Of a stretch of 29,134 nucleotides of DNA, positions 17,234 through 27,091 are shown piece by piece. The translations under genes and the position numbers were made by a program. Numbering within the stretch: the stretch's first letter is position 1; every line of letters starts with the position of its first letter. The notes under the pieces were generated by a model that ran no database searches, was not told the origin of the DNA, and saw nothing but the letters and a program-made list of their open reading frames with translations. The stretch is from Pseudomonadota bacterium (GTDB lineage: Bacteria; Pseudomonadota; Alphaproteobacteria; Rhizobiales; Devosiaceae), in assembly GCA_023431205.1 (NCBI GenBank), contig JAEYXQ010000107.1:1-29134 (forward strand), written 5' to 3'.

Positions 17234-18255
17234 TGACGGCGCTCAAGGCGCATGAAGTTGCGCGTTTCCTGGCCCGACCCGACCTCCAGTCCGGCATGTT
17301 CCTTGCCTATGGACCGGATGGTGGCCTGGTGCGCGAAACCGCCCAGCGCCTGATCCGGCAACTGGGCGGAGACGATCCGGAAGCGGTCAGTCTGGTCACG
17401 CTCGATGCCAGCGAGATCGACGCCGACCCTTCCCTGCTCGCTGTGGAAGCCAAGACGGTTTCGCTGTTCGGCGGCAAGCGCATCATCCGGGTGCGAAACG
17501 GCGGCAAGTCGCTGGTGATGCCGCTCACAGAGCTGCGCGATGATCCCGGTGACACCGCTATCGTCGTCGAGGCCGGCAATCTGCCGCCGCGCGATCCGCT
17601 CCGCGCCCTGGTGGAAGCGGCCAAGCTGGGCCGTGCCCTGCCCTGCTTCGCCGACAGCGACGAGACCCTCACCAATCTGATCCGCGAGACCTTCAACAAG
17701 GAAGGCATCCGCATCGACAGCGATGTGATCCCGACCCTGCGGGAGAACCTCGGCAACGATCGCGAGATCACCCGGCGCGAACTCGACAAGCTGACGCTCT
17801 ACGCCGCCGGCAGCAAGAGCCTTACCCGTGACGACGTGCTGCTGCTCTGCGCCGACAATGGTGCGCTGGTGATCGACGCCATTCTCGACGCCACCGGCAG
17901 CGGACACGCGGAGAAACTGGAACTTGCCCTGAACCGGGCCCTCGGCGCCAATGTCGACCCGCAGCGGCTGCTGGCCATGGCCACGATCCATTTCGCCAAT
18001 CTGCGCCGCTGGCGCACGGAAGTGGATGCGGGAAAGCCGCCTAGAGCAGTCATCGAAGGCTTGAAGCCGCGGCCGCATTTTTCCCGCGCGTCGACACTGG
18101 AACAGCAACTGCGCCAGTGGTCCGACAGGGGCCTTGCAGCTGCCACCGAGCGGATTCTGACCGCGACAGCGGAAAGTCGCCGCCGCCCGGCATTGGCAGA
18201 GGCAACGCTGCGGCGCGCGCTGCTTGCCGTGGCCACGATGGCGGCCAGCGGCTAG
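17233..18255 (+). CDS. holA: DNA polymerase III, delta subunit
   Basis: HolA is the clamp-loader subunit that opens the beta sliding clamp. It has 340 residues (E. coli 343) with an AAA+-like layout lacking the Walker motifs, as is usual. Recognisable pieces are FLAYGPDGGLVRETAQRL near the N-terminus, the LFGGKRIIRVRN strand, and NDREITRRELDKLTLYA in the middle. The ATG at 17233 overlaps the lptE stop by one base. The 3' end shares a CTAG with the convergent parB gene, giving a four-base overlap of stop codons. Confidence 0.9.
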   Translation: MTALKAHEVARFLARPDLQSGMFLAYGPDGGLVRETAQRLIRQLGGDDPEAVSLVTLDASEIDADPSLLAVEAKTVSLFGGKRIIRVRNGGKSLVMPLTELRDDPGDTAIVVEAGNLPPRDPLRALVEAAKLGRALPCFADSDETLTNLIRETFNKEGIRIDSDVIPTLRENLGNDREITRRELDKLTLYAAGSKSLTRDDVLLLCADNGALVIDAILDATGSGHAEKLELALNRALGANVDPQRLLAMATIHFANLRRWRTEVDAGKPPRAVIEGLKPRPHFSRASTLEQQLRQWSDRGLAAATERILTATAESRRRPALAEATLRRALLAVATMAASG

Positions 18256-19118
18256 CTGCCGGCCAGCTTCAGGCAGAGTCCGTCGAGCTGTTCCAGAGTG
18301 CGGTAGCGGATCTCGAGCCGACCGCCCCGTTCGCCGTGAGACAGCGACACCGACAGCCCGAGCGCGTCGGACAGCCGCCGTTCCAGCGCCACCGTGTCAG
18401 CGTCGCGGCTGGTTTCCGTGGCCTTGCGGCGCTGAGCGGCGGGCCCCCGCTGCTGGCTGAGCGCTTCGGCTTCACGCACCGACAGGCCCTGGTCGACGAT
18501 CTGACGGGCAAGGGTCGCCGGGTCCTCGGCAGTGATCAGCGTACGGGCATGACCCGCGGTGAGCTGGCCGCTCGAGACCATGCCGCGCACATCTTCGGGC
18601 AGGCGCAGCAGGCGCAGCGTGTTGGCGACATGGGAGCGGCTCTTGCCGATGACCTGCGCTAGGTCCTGCTGGGTGTATTCGAACTGCTCGATCAGCTGGT
18701 TGTAGCCCATGGCTTCTTCCAGCGGATTGAGGTCAGCGCGCTGGACGTTCTCGATGATGGCGAGCTCGAGCGCTTCCTTGTCGCCGACTTCGCGCACGAT
18801 GACGGGCACGTCGTGGAGGCCGGCCTTCTGCGCCGCACGCCAGCGCCGCTCGCCGGCGATGATCTCGAAGACATTCGGATCTTCGCTGGGGCGCACCAGC
18901 AGGGGCTGCATGACGCCCTTTTCGCGGATTGAGTTGGTGAGCTCTTCGAGCTGGTCGCTATCGAAGGTGCGCCGCGGGTTCGCCCGATTGGCGATTATCA
19001 GTTCCACCGGCAGGCGCTTGACGCCGCTCGATTCGGTGACGCGCACGCCTTCAACGCTGGCCATGTCGCCGATCAGGGCGGCGAGGCCGCGGCCGAGGCG
19101 ATTGGGTCTGTCGGTCAT
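18252..19118 (-). CDS. parB: Chromosome partitioning protein ParB
   Basis: ParB binds parS sites, spreads as a CTP-dependent clamp and loads SMC. It has 288 residues. The N-terminal RLGRGLAALIGD segment contacts ParA. The CTP-binding pocket has GERRWRA at 89-95 and ENVQRADLNPLEEA at 123-136. A helix-turn-helix lies around 147-170 (TQQDLAQVIGKSRSHVANTL). A charged linker and a C-terminal dimer domain (LEIRYRTLEQLDGL) follow. The ATG at 19118 is preceded by AGGAG. It lies 10 bases after parA on the minus strand, and its targets are present nearby (20187, 20457, 22487, 22524). Confidence 0.97.
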   Translation of the reverse strand: MTDRPNRLGRGLAALIGDMASVEGVRVTESSGVKRLPVELIIANRANPRRTFDSDQLEELTNSIREKGVMQPLLVRPSEDPNVFEIIAGERRWRAAQKAGLHDVPVIVREVGDKEALELAIIENVQRADLNPLEEAMGYNQLIEQFEYTQQDLAQVIGKSRSHVANTLRLLRLPEDVRGMVSSGQLTAGHARTLITAEDPATLARQIVDQGLSVREAEALSQQRGPAAQRRKATETSRDADTVALERRLSDALGLSVSLSHGERGGRLEIRYRTLEQLDGLCLKLAGS

Positions 19119-19128
19119 GGCGGAACTC

Positions 19129-19929
19129 CTAGGCAGCCGCGAGCTGGCGCTCGCGACGGATGACTTCGGTGGCAAGCCGCAGATAGGCTTGGCTGCCAGC
19201 ACATTTCAGATCATAGAGCAGCGCCGGCTTGCCGTAGGACGGTGCTTCGCTCAGCCGCACATTGCGGGGAATGACCGTGTCGTAGACCAGTTCGCCCATT
19301 TCGCTGCGCACGTCCTGCAGAACCTGCTCGCTGAGGTTGTTGCGCTTGTCGAACATGGTCATCACCACGCCCTGGATTGACAGGCGCGGGTTAAGCGTCG
19401 AGCGAATCTGCTCGATGGTCTGCAGCAGCTGGCTGAGACCCTCGAGCGCAAAGAACTCGCACTGCAGCGGCACCAGCACTGCGTCGGCAGCAACCAGCGA
19501 GTTGACGGTGAGAAGGTTCAACGATGGTGGGCAGTCGATCAGAATGTAGCTGACCGGGCGATCGGCAATGGTGAGATCACCCAGCTGCTTGAAAGCGTTG
19601 CGCAGCTTGAAGGCACGGTCCGCCTGCCCGGCAATGGTGAGTTCGACCCCGAGCAGATCCATGGTGGATGGCACAATGGCGACGTTCGGGACGGTCGTCA
19701 TCACCGCAGCCTGGGCGACGGTGGCTTCTCCGACGAGCAGATCGTAGGACGAAACCTCGCGATCGGAGCGCGAGATGCCGAGCCCTGTAGAGGCATTGCC
19801 CTGCGGGTCGAGGTCGACGATCAGCACCCGTTCGCCGATGGCGGCCAGGGCCGTGGCAAGGTTGATCGCCGTCGTGGTCTTGCCCACGCCGCCCTTTTGA
19901 TTGGCCAAGGTAAGAATTCTAGGCGCCAA
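19129..19929 (-). CDS. parA: Chromosome partitioning ATPase ParA
   Basis: ParA is a deviant Walker A ATPase that binds DNA non-specifically and moves the ParB-parS complex. The start is TTG at 19929, giving MAPRILTLANQKGGVGKTTT. It is supported by GGAGG six bases upstream, whereas the frame further upstream overlaps rsmG and has no usable start near the conserved region. The protein has 266 residues. The deviant Walker A is KGGVGKTT at 12-19, the Walker A' region is DLDPQGNASTGLG, and the Walker B is ILIDCPPSLNLLTVN. It sits 23 bases after rsmG, in the classic rsmG-parA-parB cluster. Confidence 0.97.
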   Translation of the reverse strand: MAPRILTLANQKGGVGKTTTAINLATALAAIGERVLIVDLDPQGNASTGLGISRSDREVSSYDLLVGEATVAQAAVMTTVPNVAIVPSTMDLLGVELTIAGQADRAFKLRNAFKQLGDLTIADRPVSYILIDCPPSLNLLTVNSLVAADAVLVPLQCEFFALEGLSQLLQTIEQIRSTLNPRLSIQGVVMTMFDKRNNLSEQVLQDVRSEMGELVYDTVIPRNVRLSEAPSYGKPALLYDLKCAGSQAYLRLATEVIRRERQLAAA

Positions 19930-19952
19930 GGCCGGCCTCCACGAAGTCCGCG

Positions 19953-20593
19953 TTACGCTGTTGGCCGCTCCCGCAGATGGCTGATCTCCAGCACGACTCC
20001 TGCAGGATCGGTATCGCTTCGATGTTCTAGCACATCGAAATCCCACTGCGCACGAGCCTCACGAACTTCTTCACCATGTTCCTTGCCCTTGTGTAGCAGC
20101 GCCCTTGTGTGGGGACCGAAGCTGGCCGCCATCCACCTGCAGAGCTGAGGCAAAGAGGCCAGGGCGCGGGAAGTGATCACGTCCGGTGTTTCACGTGAAT
20201 CAAGCTGTTCGATCCGGCAGCCATGGACCGTGACCGCCAGGCCGAGCTCGCGGGCAACCGTGCGGAGGAAGCTCACCTTGCGTGCGTTGGGCTCCACCAG
20301 ATGGAAATGACGTCCGTCACCCTTGCAGGCGATGGCAAGCGGCAGGGCGGGGAAGCCACCGCCGCTACCAAGATCGAGGAAAGACCGGTCTGTTGCATGG
20401 AAAAATGAGAGGAGCTGCAGGCTGTCAGCGAAATGACGTTCCCAAAGCGCATCGAGCGTTTCACGTGAAACAAGGTTTTGCACGGGTTGCCAGCGCTTTA
20501 GCAGCTCAGCATAGCTTCGGAGGTCCGCTTCGATGAACGAAGCTGAACGAAACATGAACGGCAGGTACCGTTCCATGGACGCGAGATTGCTCA

Positions 20594-20594
<1 letters not shown>
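19953..20594 (-). CDS. rsmG: 16S rRNA (guanine527-N7)-methyltransferase
   Basis: RsmG (formerly GidB) methylates G527 of 16S rRNA; its loss gives low-level streptomycin resistance in other bacteria. It has 213 residues. The SAM site is FLDLGSGGGFPALPLAI, and the conserved NLVSRE opening and ITSRALASLPQL are present. The ATG at 20594 overlaps the mnmG stop (TGATG). Unusually, two parS sites lie inside the coding sequence (20187 and 20457), both read in the same frame as SRET: once in the conserved NLVSRET segment and once in LDSRETPD. Confidence 0.95.
20187..20202 (+). promoter_or_regulatory. parS site (15 of 16)
   Basis: TGTTTCACGTGAATCA matches the bacterial parS consensus TGTTTCACGTGAAACA except for T at position 14. 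It lies inside rsmG and is read there as DSRET. ParB encoded about 1 kb away is the expected ligand. Confidence 0.88.
20457..20472 (+). promoter_or_regulatory. parS site (15 of 16)
   Basis: CGTTTCACGTGAAACA differs from the consensus only at the first base. It lies inside rsmG in the conserved NLVSRET segment, 270 bases from the other rsmG site, so the two may nucleate ParB loading together. Confidence 0.88.
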
Positions 20595-22456
<1,862 letters not shown>

Positions 22457-22486
22457 GACCATCTCCGATGGCTCGCTCTAGGCCAG

Positions 22487-22502
22487 TGTTTCACGTGAAT
22501 CA
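22487..22502 (+). promoter_or_regulatory. parS site (15 of 16), mnmG leader
   Basis: TGTTTCACGTGAATCA lies in the 80-base gap between mnmE and mnmG, 31 bases before the mnmG start, where ParB binding could touch mnmG transcription. It is identical to the sites at 20187 and 22524. Confidence 0.88.
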
Positions 22503-22523
22503 ACCGACGTGTGTTCACGGCCG

Positions 22524-22539
22524 TGTTTCACGTGAATCA
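22524..22539 (+). promoter_or_regulatory. parS site (15 of 16) spanning the mnmE stop
   Basis: TGTTTCACGTGAATCA is the second site of the mnmE-mnmG gap, centred 37 bases from the first. Its last three bases are the complement of the mnmE TGA stop. A degenerate GTGTTCACGG between the two sites was not counted. Confidence 0.88.
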
Positions 22540-23826
22540 TTTGCCGATGCAGAAGCGCGAAAACAGCTGATCCAGCACCCGCTCCGGATCGAGGCGACCC
22601 ACCAGACGTTCCAGCGCCTGCGACGCGCGCCGGAGAGACTCGGCGGCCAGTTCAGGCTGAGCCACCACACGCTCGGCTTCTGCCACGGCCTCCGCGGCAG
22701 CGAGCAGTGCCTGCCGGTCACGCTCACGGCTCACCAGGACGGGCTCGCCGCGGGTGAGGGTGGTGCCGAACTCTTCGATCTGCTGCAGCAGCGTGTCGAC
22801 GCCATTTCCGGTGTGGGTGGACAAGGCCAGACGAACATCCGGGGCTGTGCCGAGGTCGGCCTTGGTGCCGATCCGCCAGACCGGCCCGCTGGCGGCCGGC
22901 GGGGGTAGGTCGGGCAGGTCGGGCGCCACCAGCCACAGAACCAGGTCCGCATCTGCAACCGCCGCTTCGGCCCGGCGGATCCCTTCGGCTTCCGCCTTGC
23001 TGTCGGTTTCGCGCAGACCGGCAAGATCGAGGAGGATGAACAATTGGCCGCCCAGATCCAGCGGGACTTCCCGCACGTCGCGCGTCGTGCCCGCCTCGTC
23101 GGTCACGATAGCCACGTCGGAGCGGGAGAGGGCATTGATCAGGCTCGACTTGCCGGCATTGGGTGGTCCGGCCAACGCGACCCTCACGCCTTCCCGGCGC
23201 AGGCGCCCGCGTTCAAAGCCGCTCAGGGCGCCCGCAAGGCTATGGCGCAGGAAGGCAAGAGAGGCTGAATAGCTGGCTGGCAGCTCATCGACATCGCCCT
23301 CGTCGGAAAAATCCAGGCGCGCCTCGAGCTCGGCGCGAAGGTCGAGCAGGCCCTCGCGCCATGTGTCGATCTGCCGCGTCAGTCCGCCTTCCAGGCGGTT
23401 GAGGGCCTGCTGCCGCTGGTTTTCGGTCTCGGCTTCCAGGAGGTCACCCAGCCCTTCTATGGTGACGAGGTCGAGCTTGCCGTTCTCGAACGCGCGCCGG
23501 GTGAACTCACCGGCTTCCGCCAGGCGCGCACCCTGCTGGAGGAGCAGCTTGAGGATGGCCCGCACTCCGGCGGGGGAGCCATGCACCTGCAGTTCCGCGC
23601 AGGGTTCGCCGGTGAAGCTGTGCGGGGCGGGGAAGTAGGCAACGAGCCCGCGGTCGAGCACCGTATCGGCGCCGATCTGGCGCAGCACCAGCCGGCGAGG
23701 CTCGGGCACGCCGCCGGCAACCCGCTCCAGAAGGTGGGGCACCTGCGGACCGGAGAGGCGGATGACGGCAACACCGGCGGGCAGCGCGCCCGAGGACAGC
23801 GCCGCAATGGTGTCGCCGTCGCGCAT
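22537..23826 (-). CDS. mnmE: tRNA modification GTPase MnmE
   Basis: MnmE (TrmE) is the GTPase partner of MnmG in U34 modification and binds a formyl-THF derivative in its N-terminal domain. It has 429 residues. The N-terminal domain opens DTIAALSSGALPAGVAVIRLSG. The G domain is inserted in the central helical domain, with P-loop GPPNAGKSSLINAL and switch residues GTTRD. The essential C-terminal motif FCIGK ends the protein. G3 reads DLAG instead of the usual DTAG, and G4 reads TKAD where NKxD is typical. It starts four bases after the rho stop, so the two are likely cotranscribed. Confidence 0.96.
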   Translation of the reverse strand: MRDGDTIAALSSGALPAGVAVIRLSGPQVPHLLERVAGGVPEPRRLVLRQIGADTVLDRGLVAYFPAPHSFTGEPCAELQVHGSPAGVRAILKLLLQQGARLAEAGEFTRRAFENGKLDLVTIEGLGDLLEAETENQRQQALNRLEGGLTRQIDTWREGLLDLRAELEARLDFSDEGDVDELPASYSASLAFLRHSLAGALSGFERGRLRREGVRVALAGPPNAGKSSLINALSRSDVAIVTDEAGTTRDVREVPLDLGGQLFILLDLAGLRETDSKAEAEGIRRAEAAVADADLVLWLVAPDLPDLPPPAASGPVWRIGTKADLGTAPDVRLALSTHTGNGVDTLLQQIEEFGTTLTRGEPVLVSRERDRQALLAAAEAVAEAERVVAQPELAAESLRRASQALERLVGRLDPERVLDQLFSRFCIGK

Positions 23827-23830
23827 GACG

Positions 23831-25096
23831 TCAGGTGTTCATCGAGTCGAAGAAGTCGGAATTCGTCTTGGTCTGGCGGACCTTGTCCATCAGGAACTCC
23901 ATCGCGTCGATCGTCCCCATCGGATTGAGGATGCGGCGCAACACGTACATCTTCTTGAGGATGTCCGGCTCAACCAGCAGCTCTTCCTTGCGGGTGCCCG
24001 ACTTGGTGATGTCGATGGCCGGGAAGACGCGCTTGTCGGCGACCTTGCGGTCAAGGATGATTTCGGAGTTACCGGTACCCTTGAATTCTTCGAAGATCAC
24101 TTCGTCCATACGCGAGCCGGTATCAATCAGCGCGGTCGAGATGATGGTCAGCGAGCCGCCGTCCTCGATATTGCGGGCGGCACCGAAGAAACGCTTCGGG
24201 CGCTGCAGGGCGTTGGCGTCGACACCACCGGTGAGAACCTTGCCCGAGCTCGGCACCACGGTGTTGTAGGCGCGGCCGAGGCGGGTGATCGAATCGAGAA
24301 GGATCACCACGTCGCGCTTGTGCTCGACCAGGCGCTTGGCCTTTTCGATGACCATCTCGGTCACCTGGACGTGGCGGGAGGCGGGCTCGTCGAAGGTCGA
24401 GGAGATCACCTCGCCCTTCACCGAGCGCTGCATGTCGGTGACTTCCTCGGGCCGCTCGTCGATGAGCAGGACGATGAGGTAGCATTCGGGGTGATTGGTG
24501 GCGATCGACTGTGCGATATTCTGCAACAGTACCGTCTTACCGGTACGCGGTGGCGCAACGATCAGGGCGCGCTGGCCTTTGCCGAGCGGCGCCACCAGAT
24601 CGAGAATGCGGGCGGAGCGGTCCTTCAGGGTCGGGTCCGGCAGTTCCATCCGCAGCCGCTCTTCGGGATAGAGCGGGGTGAGGTTGTCGAAGTTGACCTT
24701 GTGGCGGACAGCCTCGGGATCTTCGAAGTTGATGGTGTTGACCTTGAGCAGCGCGAAATAGCGCTCGCCGTCCTTGGGGGAGCGGATCTGGCCCTCAACC
24801 GTGTCGCCGGTCCTGAGGCCGAAGCGGCGGATCTGCGACGGGCTGACATAGATGTCGTCCGGACCCGGCAGGTAGTTGGCATCGGGCGAGCGCAGGAAGC
24901 CGAAGCCGTCGGGCAGAACCTCAACCACGCCTTCGCCGGTGATGTCGACCTCACGCTCCGCCAACTGCTTGAGGATGGCGAACATCAGCTCCTGCTTGCG
25001 CATGGTCGAGGCGTTCTCGACCTCGTATTCTTCGGCAAACACAAGCAATTCGGCCGGTGACTTGGCCTTGAGCTCACTGAGCTTCACATTCTGCAT
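23831..25096 (-). CDS. rho: Transcription termination factor Rho
   Basis: Rho is the hexameric RNA helicase that ends untranslated transcripts. It has 421 residues (E. coli 419). An N-terminal helical segment (LSELKAKSPAELLVFAEEYE) precedes the cold-shock-type RNA-binding domain (GFGFLRSPDANYLPGPDDIY). The ATPase core has P-loop APPRTGKTVLLQ, IDERPEEVTDMQRSV, LLDSITRLGRAYNTV and KVLTGGVDANALQRPKRFFG. The ATG at 25096 gives the standard N-terminus. The frame is open upstream to 25195 but not family-like. The 196-base leader to hemJ holds a weak parS-like site. Autoregulation of rho through its leader is known elsewhere and not visible here. Confidence 0.97.
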   Translation of the reverse strand: MQNVKLSELKAKSPAELLVFAEEYEVENASTMRKQELMFAILKQLAEREVDITGEGVVEVLPDGFGFLRSPDANYLPGPDDIYVSPSQIRRFGLRTGDTVEGQIRSPKDGERYFALLKVNTINFEDPEAVRHKVNFDNLTPLYPEERLRMELPDPTLKDRSARILDLVAPLGKGQRALIVAPPRTGKTVLLQNIAQSIATNHPECYLIVLLIDERPEEVTDMQRSVKGEVISSTFDEPASRHVQVTEMVIEKAKRLVEHKRDVVILLDSITRLGRAYNTVVPSSGKVLTGGVDANALQRPKRFFGAARNIEDGGSLTIISTALIDTGSRMDEVIFEEFKGTGNSEIILDRKVADKRVFPAIDITKSGTRKEELLVEPDILKKMYVLRRILNPMGTIDAMEFLMDKVRQTKTNSDFFDSMNT

Positions 25097-25268
25097 AGAG
25101 CGGCTTGACCCTTTGGCGGGAAACGGGATCGGCGAAGGACGCAGATACTTGGGGGAGGGGTTCGCATCGCGGGCACGACCGGGGAGGTCAGCCACAGACG
25201 TCGGATACGTTGGCGGGTGATGTAGCGCGATCTTGCGCAGGTTTCAAGGTGCGACCCGCACGGGACAG

Positions 25269-25284
25269 CGATTCACGTGAAACC
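25269..25284 (+). promoter_or_regulatory. parS-like site, weak (13 of 16)
   Basis: CGATTCACGTGAAACC keeps the TTCACGTGAA core with three outer mismatches, at the same positions as the site at 11027 (A at position 3 in both). It lies just after the hemJ stop, in the leader of rho and about 1.5 kb from the putative origin. Confidence 0.45.
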
Positions 25285-25292
25285 GGCGCGGC

Positions 25293-25718
25293 CTAGAACG
25301 GCCGCGCGATCACGGCGATGACGATGATGATCATCAGCACTGTCGGCACTTCGTTTATGATGCGGAAGAAGCGCTGCGGCTTGGTGTTCCGGTCCTCGCG
25401 GAAGGCCCGCAGATGGCTGCCGAGCACGCCGTGGATGCCGCTGAGCGCGATCACCGCCACGGCCTTGACCCAGGGCCAGCCCTGGCTCCAGTCGACTACG
25501 CCATGCGCAACCATGGCGAGGCCGAAGAACCAGGTGGCGATCATCGCCGGCGTGATGATGCCGCGAAAGAGCCGCCGCTCCATGACCTTGAAGGTCTCCG
25601 ACTTGTCCGAGCCGATTTCGGCCACCGAATGGTAGACGAAGAGGCGGGGCAGATAGAGCATGCCCGCCATCCAGGCGATGACGGAAATGACGTGAAGGGC
25701 CTTGATCCATTCGAGCAT
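25293..25718 (-). CDS. hemJ: Protoporphyrinogen IX oxidase HemJ
   Basis: A 141-residue integral membrane protein of the HemJ (UPF0093) family, which oxidises protoporphyrinogen IX in bacteria without HemG or HemY. Four hydrophobic segments are visible. The first carries the conserved His9 in LHVISVIAWMAGMLYLPRLF. The Lys/His-containing stretch WVKAVAVIALSGIHG and the C-terminal VPTVLMIIIVIAVIARPF follow. It begins nine bases after hemE, an earlier-acting gene of the same pathway, so the pair forms a haem operon. Confidence 0.92.
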   Translation of the reverse strand: MLEWIKALHVISVIAWMAGMLYLPRLFVYHSVAEIGSDKSETFKVMERRLFRGIITPAMIATWFFGLAMVAHGVVDWSQGWPWVKAVAVIALSGIHGVLGSHLRAFREDRNTKPQRFFRIINEVPTVLMIIIVIAVIARPF

Positions 25719-25727
25719 AATCGGTTC

Positions 25728-26768
25728 CTAGCGTCCCTTCACGCGGGCCATAAGCCGCTCGACATGGGCGATCGGGGTCTCCGGCACGATGCCGTGGCCG
25801 AGATTGAAGATGTGGGGGCGGCCCGAGAAGCCGGCAATGATCTCGTCGACCCGTCGGTCCAGCTGTGCGCCGCCGGCAACCAGCCGGAGCGGATCAAGAT
25901 TGCCCTGGACTGGCAGCGCGGGCGGCAGCGCCGACCTGGCCCAGCCAAGCGGGGTGGCGTAATCGAGACCAAGGGCGTTGACGCCGGTGGCGGCGGCATA
26001 GGCCGCAAGGTTCCCGGCCGCACCGCGCGGGAAGCCGATAAAGGGGGCATCGGGGATGATGCGCCGAACCCCCTCGACGATGCGGCGATTGGGTTCGATC
26101 ACCCAGTTGCGGAAGGCCACCTCGTCGAGATTGAGGGCCCAGCTCTCGAACAGTTGCACCACGTCGGCGCCCGCATTGAACTGCGCCACCAGGTAACTGA
26201 TCGAGGTTTCAACCAGGATATCGATCAGACGGGCGAAATCCTCGGGCTGGCGCAGGGCATAAAGCCGCGCGGCTGCCTGGTCTGGCGAGCCGCGGCCGCC
26301 GATCATGTAGGTCGCCACCGTCCAGGGAGAGCCACAGAAGCCGATCAGGGTCTTGTCGGCGTCGATGATGCCGCGAAGGCGCGATACGGTCTCCAGCACC
26401 GGCGCCAGGCGTTCCAAAGCCTGTTCCGGGCGAAGCACCCCGAGGCCGGTTTCGGTTACCGGTTCAAGGATCGGGCCTTCACCGGTCTGGAAGCGAACCG
26501 ACTGCCCGAGCGCGTCGGGGACCACCAGGATGTCGGAGAACAGGATCGCCGCGTCGAGATCGAACCGGCGCAAGGGCTGCAGGGTGACTTCCACAGCGAG
26601 ATCGGGCGTATAGCAGAGCTCGAGGAAGTTACCGGCCCTTGTCCGCGTCTCCCGGTATTCGGGCAGGTAGCGTCCGGCCTGGCGCATGATCCAGATGGGG
26701 GGGCGCTCCTGGCGCTGTCCGAGCACCGTGTTGAGCAGGGCCCGCTGCGGGCGAGATGTCTCGGTCAT
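25728..26768 (-). CDS. hemE: Uroporphyrinogen decarboxylase
   Basis: HemE removes four carboxyl groups from uroporphyrinogen III to give coproporphyrinogen III. It has 346 residues and a TIM-barrel. The N-terminal signature is RPPIWIMRQAGRYLPEYRET. The catalytic Asp lies in LFSDILVVPDALG, and GFCGSPWTVATYMIGG and FNLGHGIVPETP complete the family pattern. The ATG at 26768 is the usual start; the frame runs on to 26876 but there overlaps the origin candidate. hemE beside the replication origin is a well-known arrangement in alphaproteobacteria, first described in Caulobacter. Confidence 0.97.
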   Translation of the reverse strand: MTETSRPQRALLNTVLGQRQERPPIWIMRQAGRYLPEYRETRTRAGNFLELCYTPDLAVEVTLQPLRRFDLDAAILFSDILVVPDALGQSVRFQTGEGPILEPVTETGLGVLRPEQALERLAPVLETVSRLRGIIDADKTLIGFCGSPWTVATYMIGGRGSPDQAAARLYALRQPEDFARLIDILVETSISYLVAQFNAGADVVQLFESWALNLDEVAFRNWVIEPNRRIVEGVRRIIPDAPFIGFPRGAAGNLAAYAAATGVNALGLDYATPLGWARSALPPALPVQGNLDPLRLVAGGAQLDRRVDEIIAGFSGRPHIFNLGHGIVPETPIAHVERLMARVKGR

Positions 26769-26780
26769 GGCGCCCTTCCA

Positions 26781-26840
26781 AACCCAAAAGAATCTTTCTG
26801 TTCTTTTATCTTCATCATCATGGTGGTGTTTTGCTGGAAT
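26781..26840. other. A+T-rich stretch, candidate unwinding element
   Basis: 39 of 60 bases are A or T, against roughly one third in the surrounding genes. It is pyrimidine-rich on the plus strand (CTTTCTGTTCTTTTATCTTC). Within the putative origin it is the only stretch of this composition and so the natural candidate for strand opening. It also overlaps the expected hemE promoter. Confidence 0.45.
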
Positions 26841-26947
26841 TCGCGGCCGTTCACAATCGGCAGCGGGGCGGCACAAGGGCGCAGTTGCCCCTGATCCGAC
26901 GCAAATGTGTGAATCGGAGGGGGTCCTGGAGCCACCGGCTGGGCAAT

Positions 26948-26966
26948 GGTTAACGAAGCGTTAACC
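26948..26966. promoter_or_regulatory. CtrA box, perfect TTAA-N7-TTAA in a palindrome
   Basis: GGTTAACGAAGCGTTAACC has eight-base perfect arms around AAG. It contains TTAA-N7-TTAA (26950-26964), the full consensus for the cell-cycle regulator CtrA, which represses initiation at the Caulobacter origin. CtrA itself is not encoded in the window, so the regulator is inferred. Confidence 0.65.
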
Positions 26967-26970
26967 CGGC

Positions 26971-26995
26971 GACTCCGGAGTCAACGATTCGAATC
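26971..26995. promoter_or_regulatory. Cluster of four GANTC methylation sites
   Basis: Four GANTC sites fall within 25 bases: GACTC 26971, GAGTC 26978, GATTC 26986 and GAATC 26991. They form two perfect palindromes, GACTCCGGAGTC (26971-26982) and GATTCGAATC (26986-26995). GANTC is the target of the cell-cycle methylase CcrM in alphaproteobacteria. Three more lie at 26790, 26911 and 27143 in the same gap. Confidence 0.7.
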
Positions 26996-27091
26996 CGGCT
27001 GTTAAGAAGCTGTCGGCAATCGCCGGCGACGGCGTCACTCTTTCCCCACTCTTTTCCAGAGCCCGCTGCAAGAGGGTGCGGAAACTGGCTG

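Noticed and set aside
22509..22520. A third parS-like sequence (GTGTTCACGG) between the two strong sites
   Set aside because: The palindromic core is broken on the right side, so it is at best a half-site.
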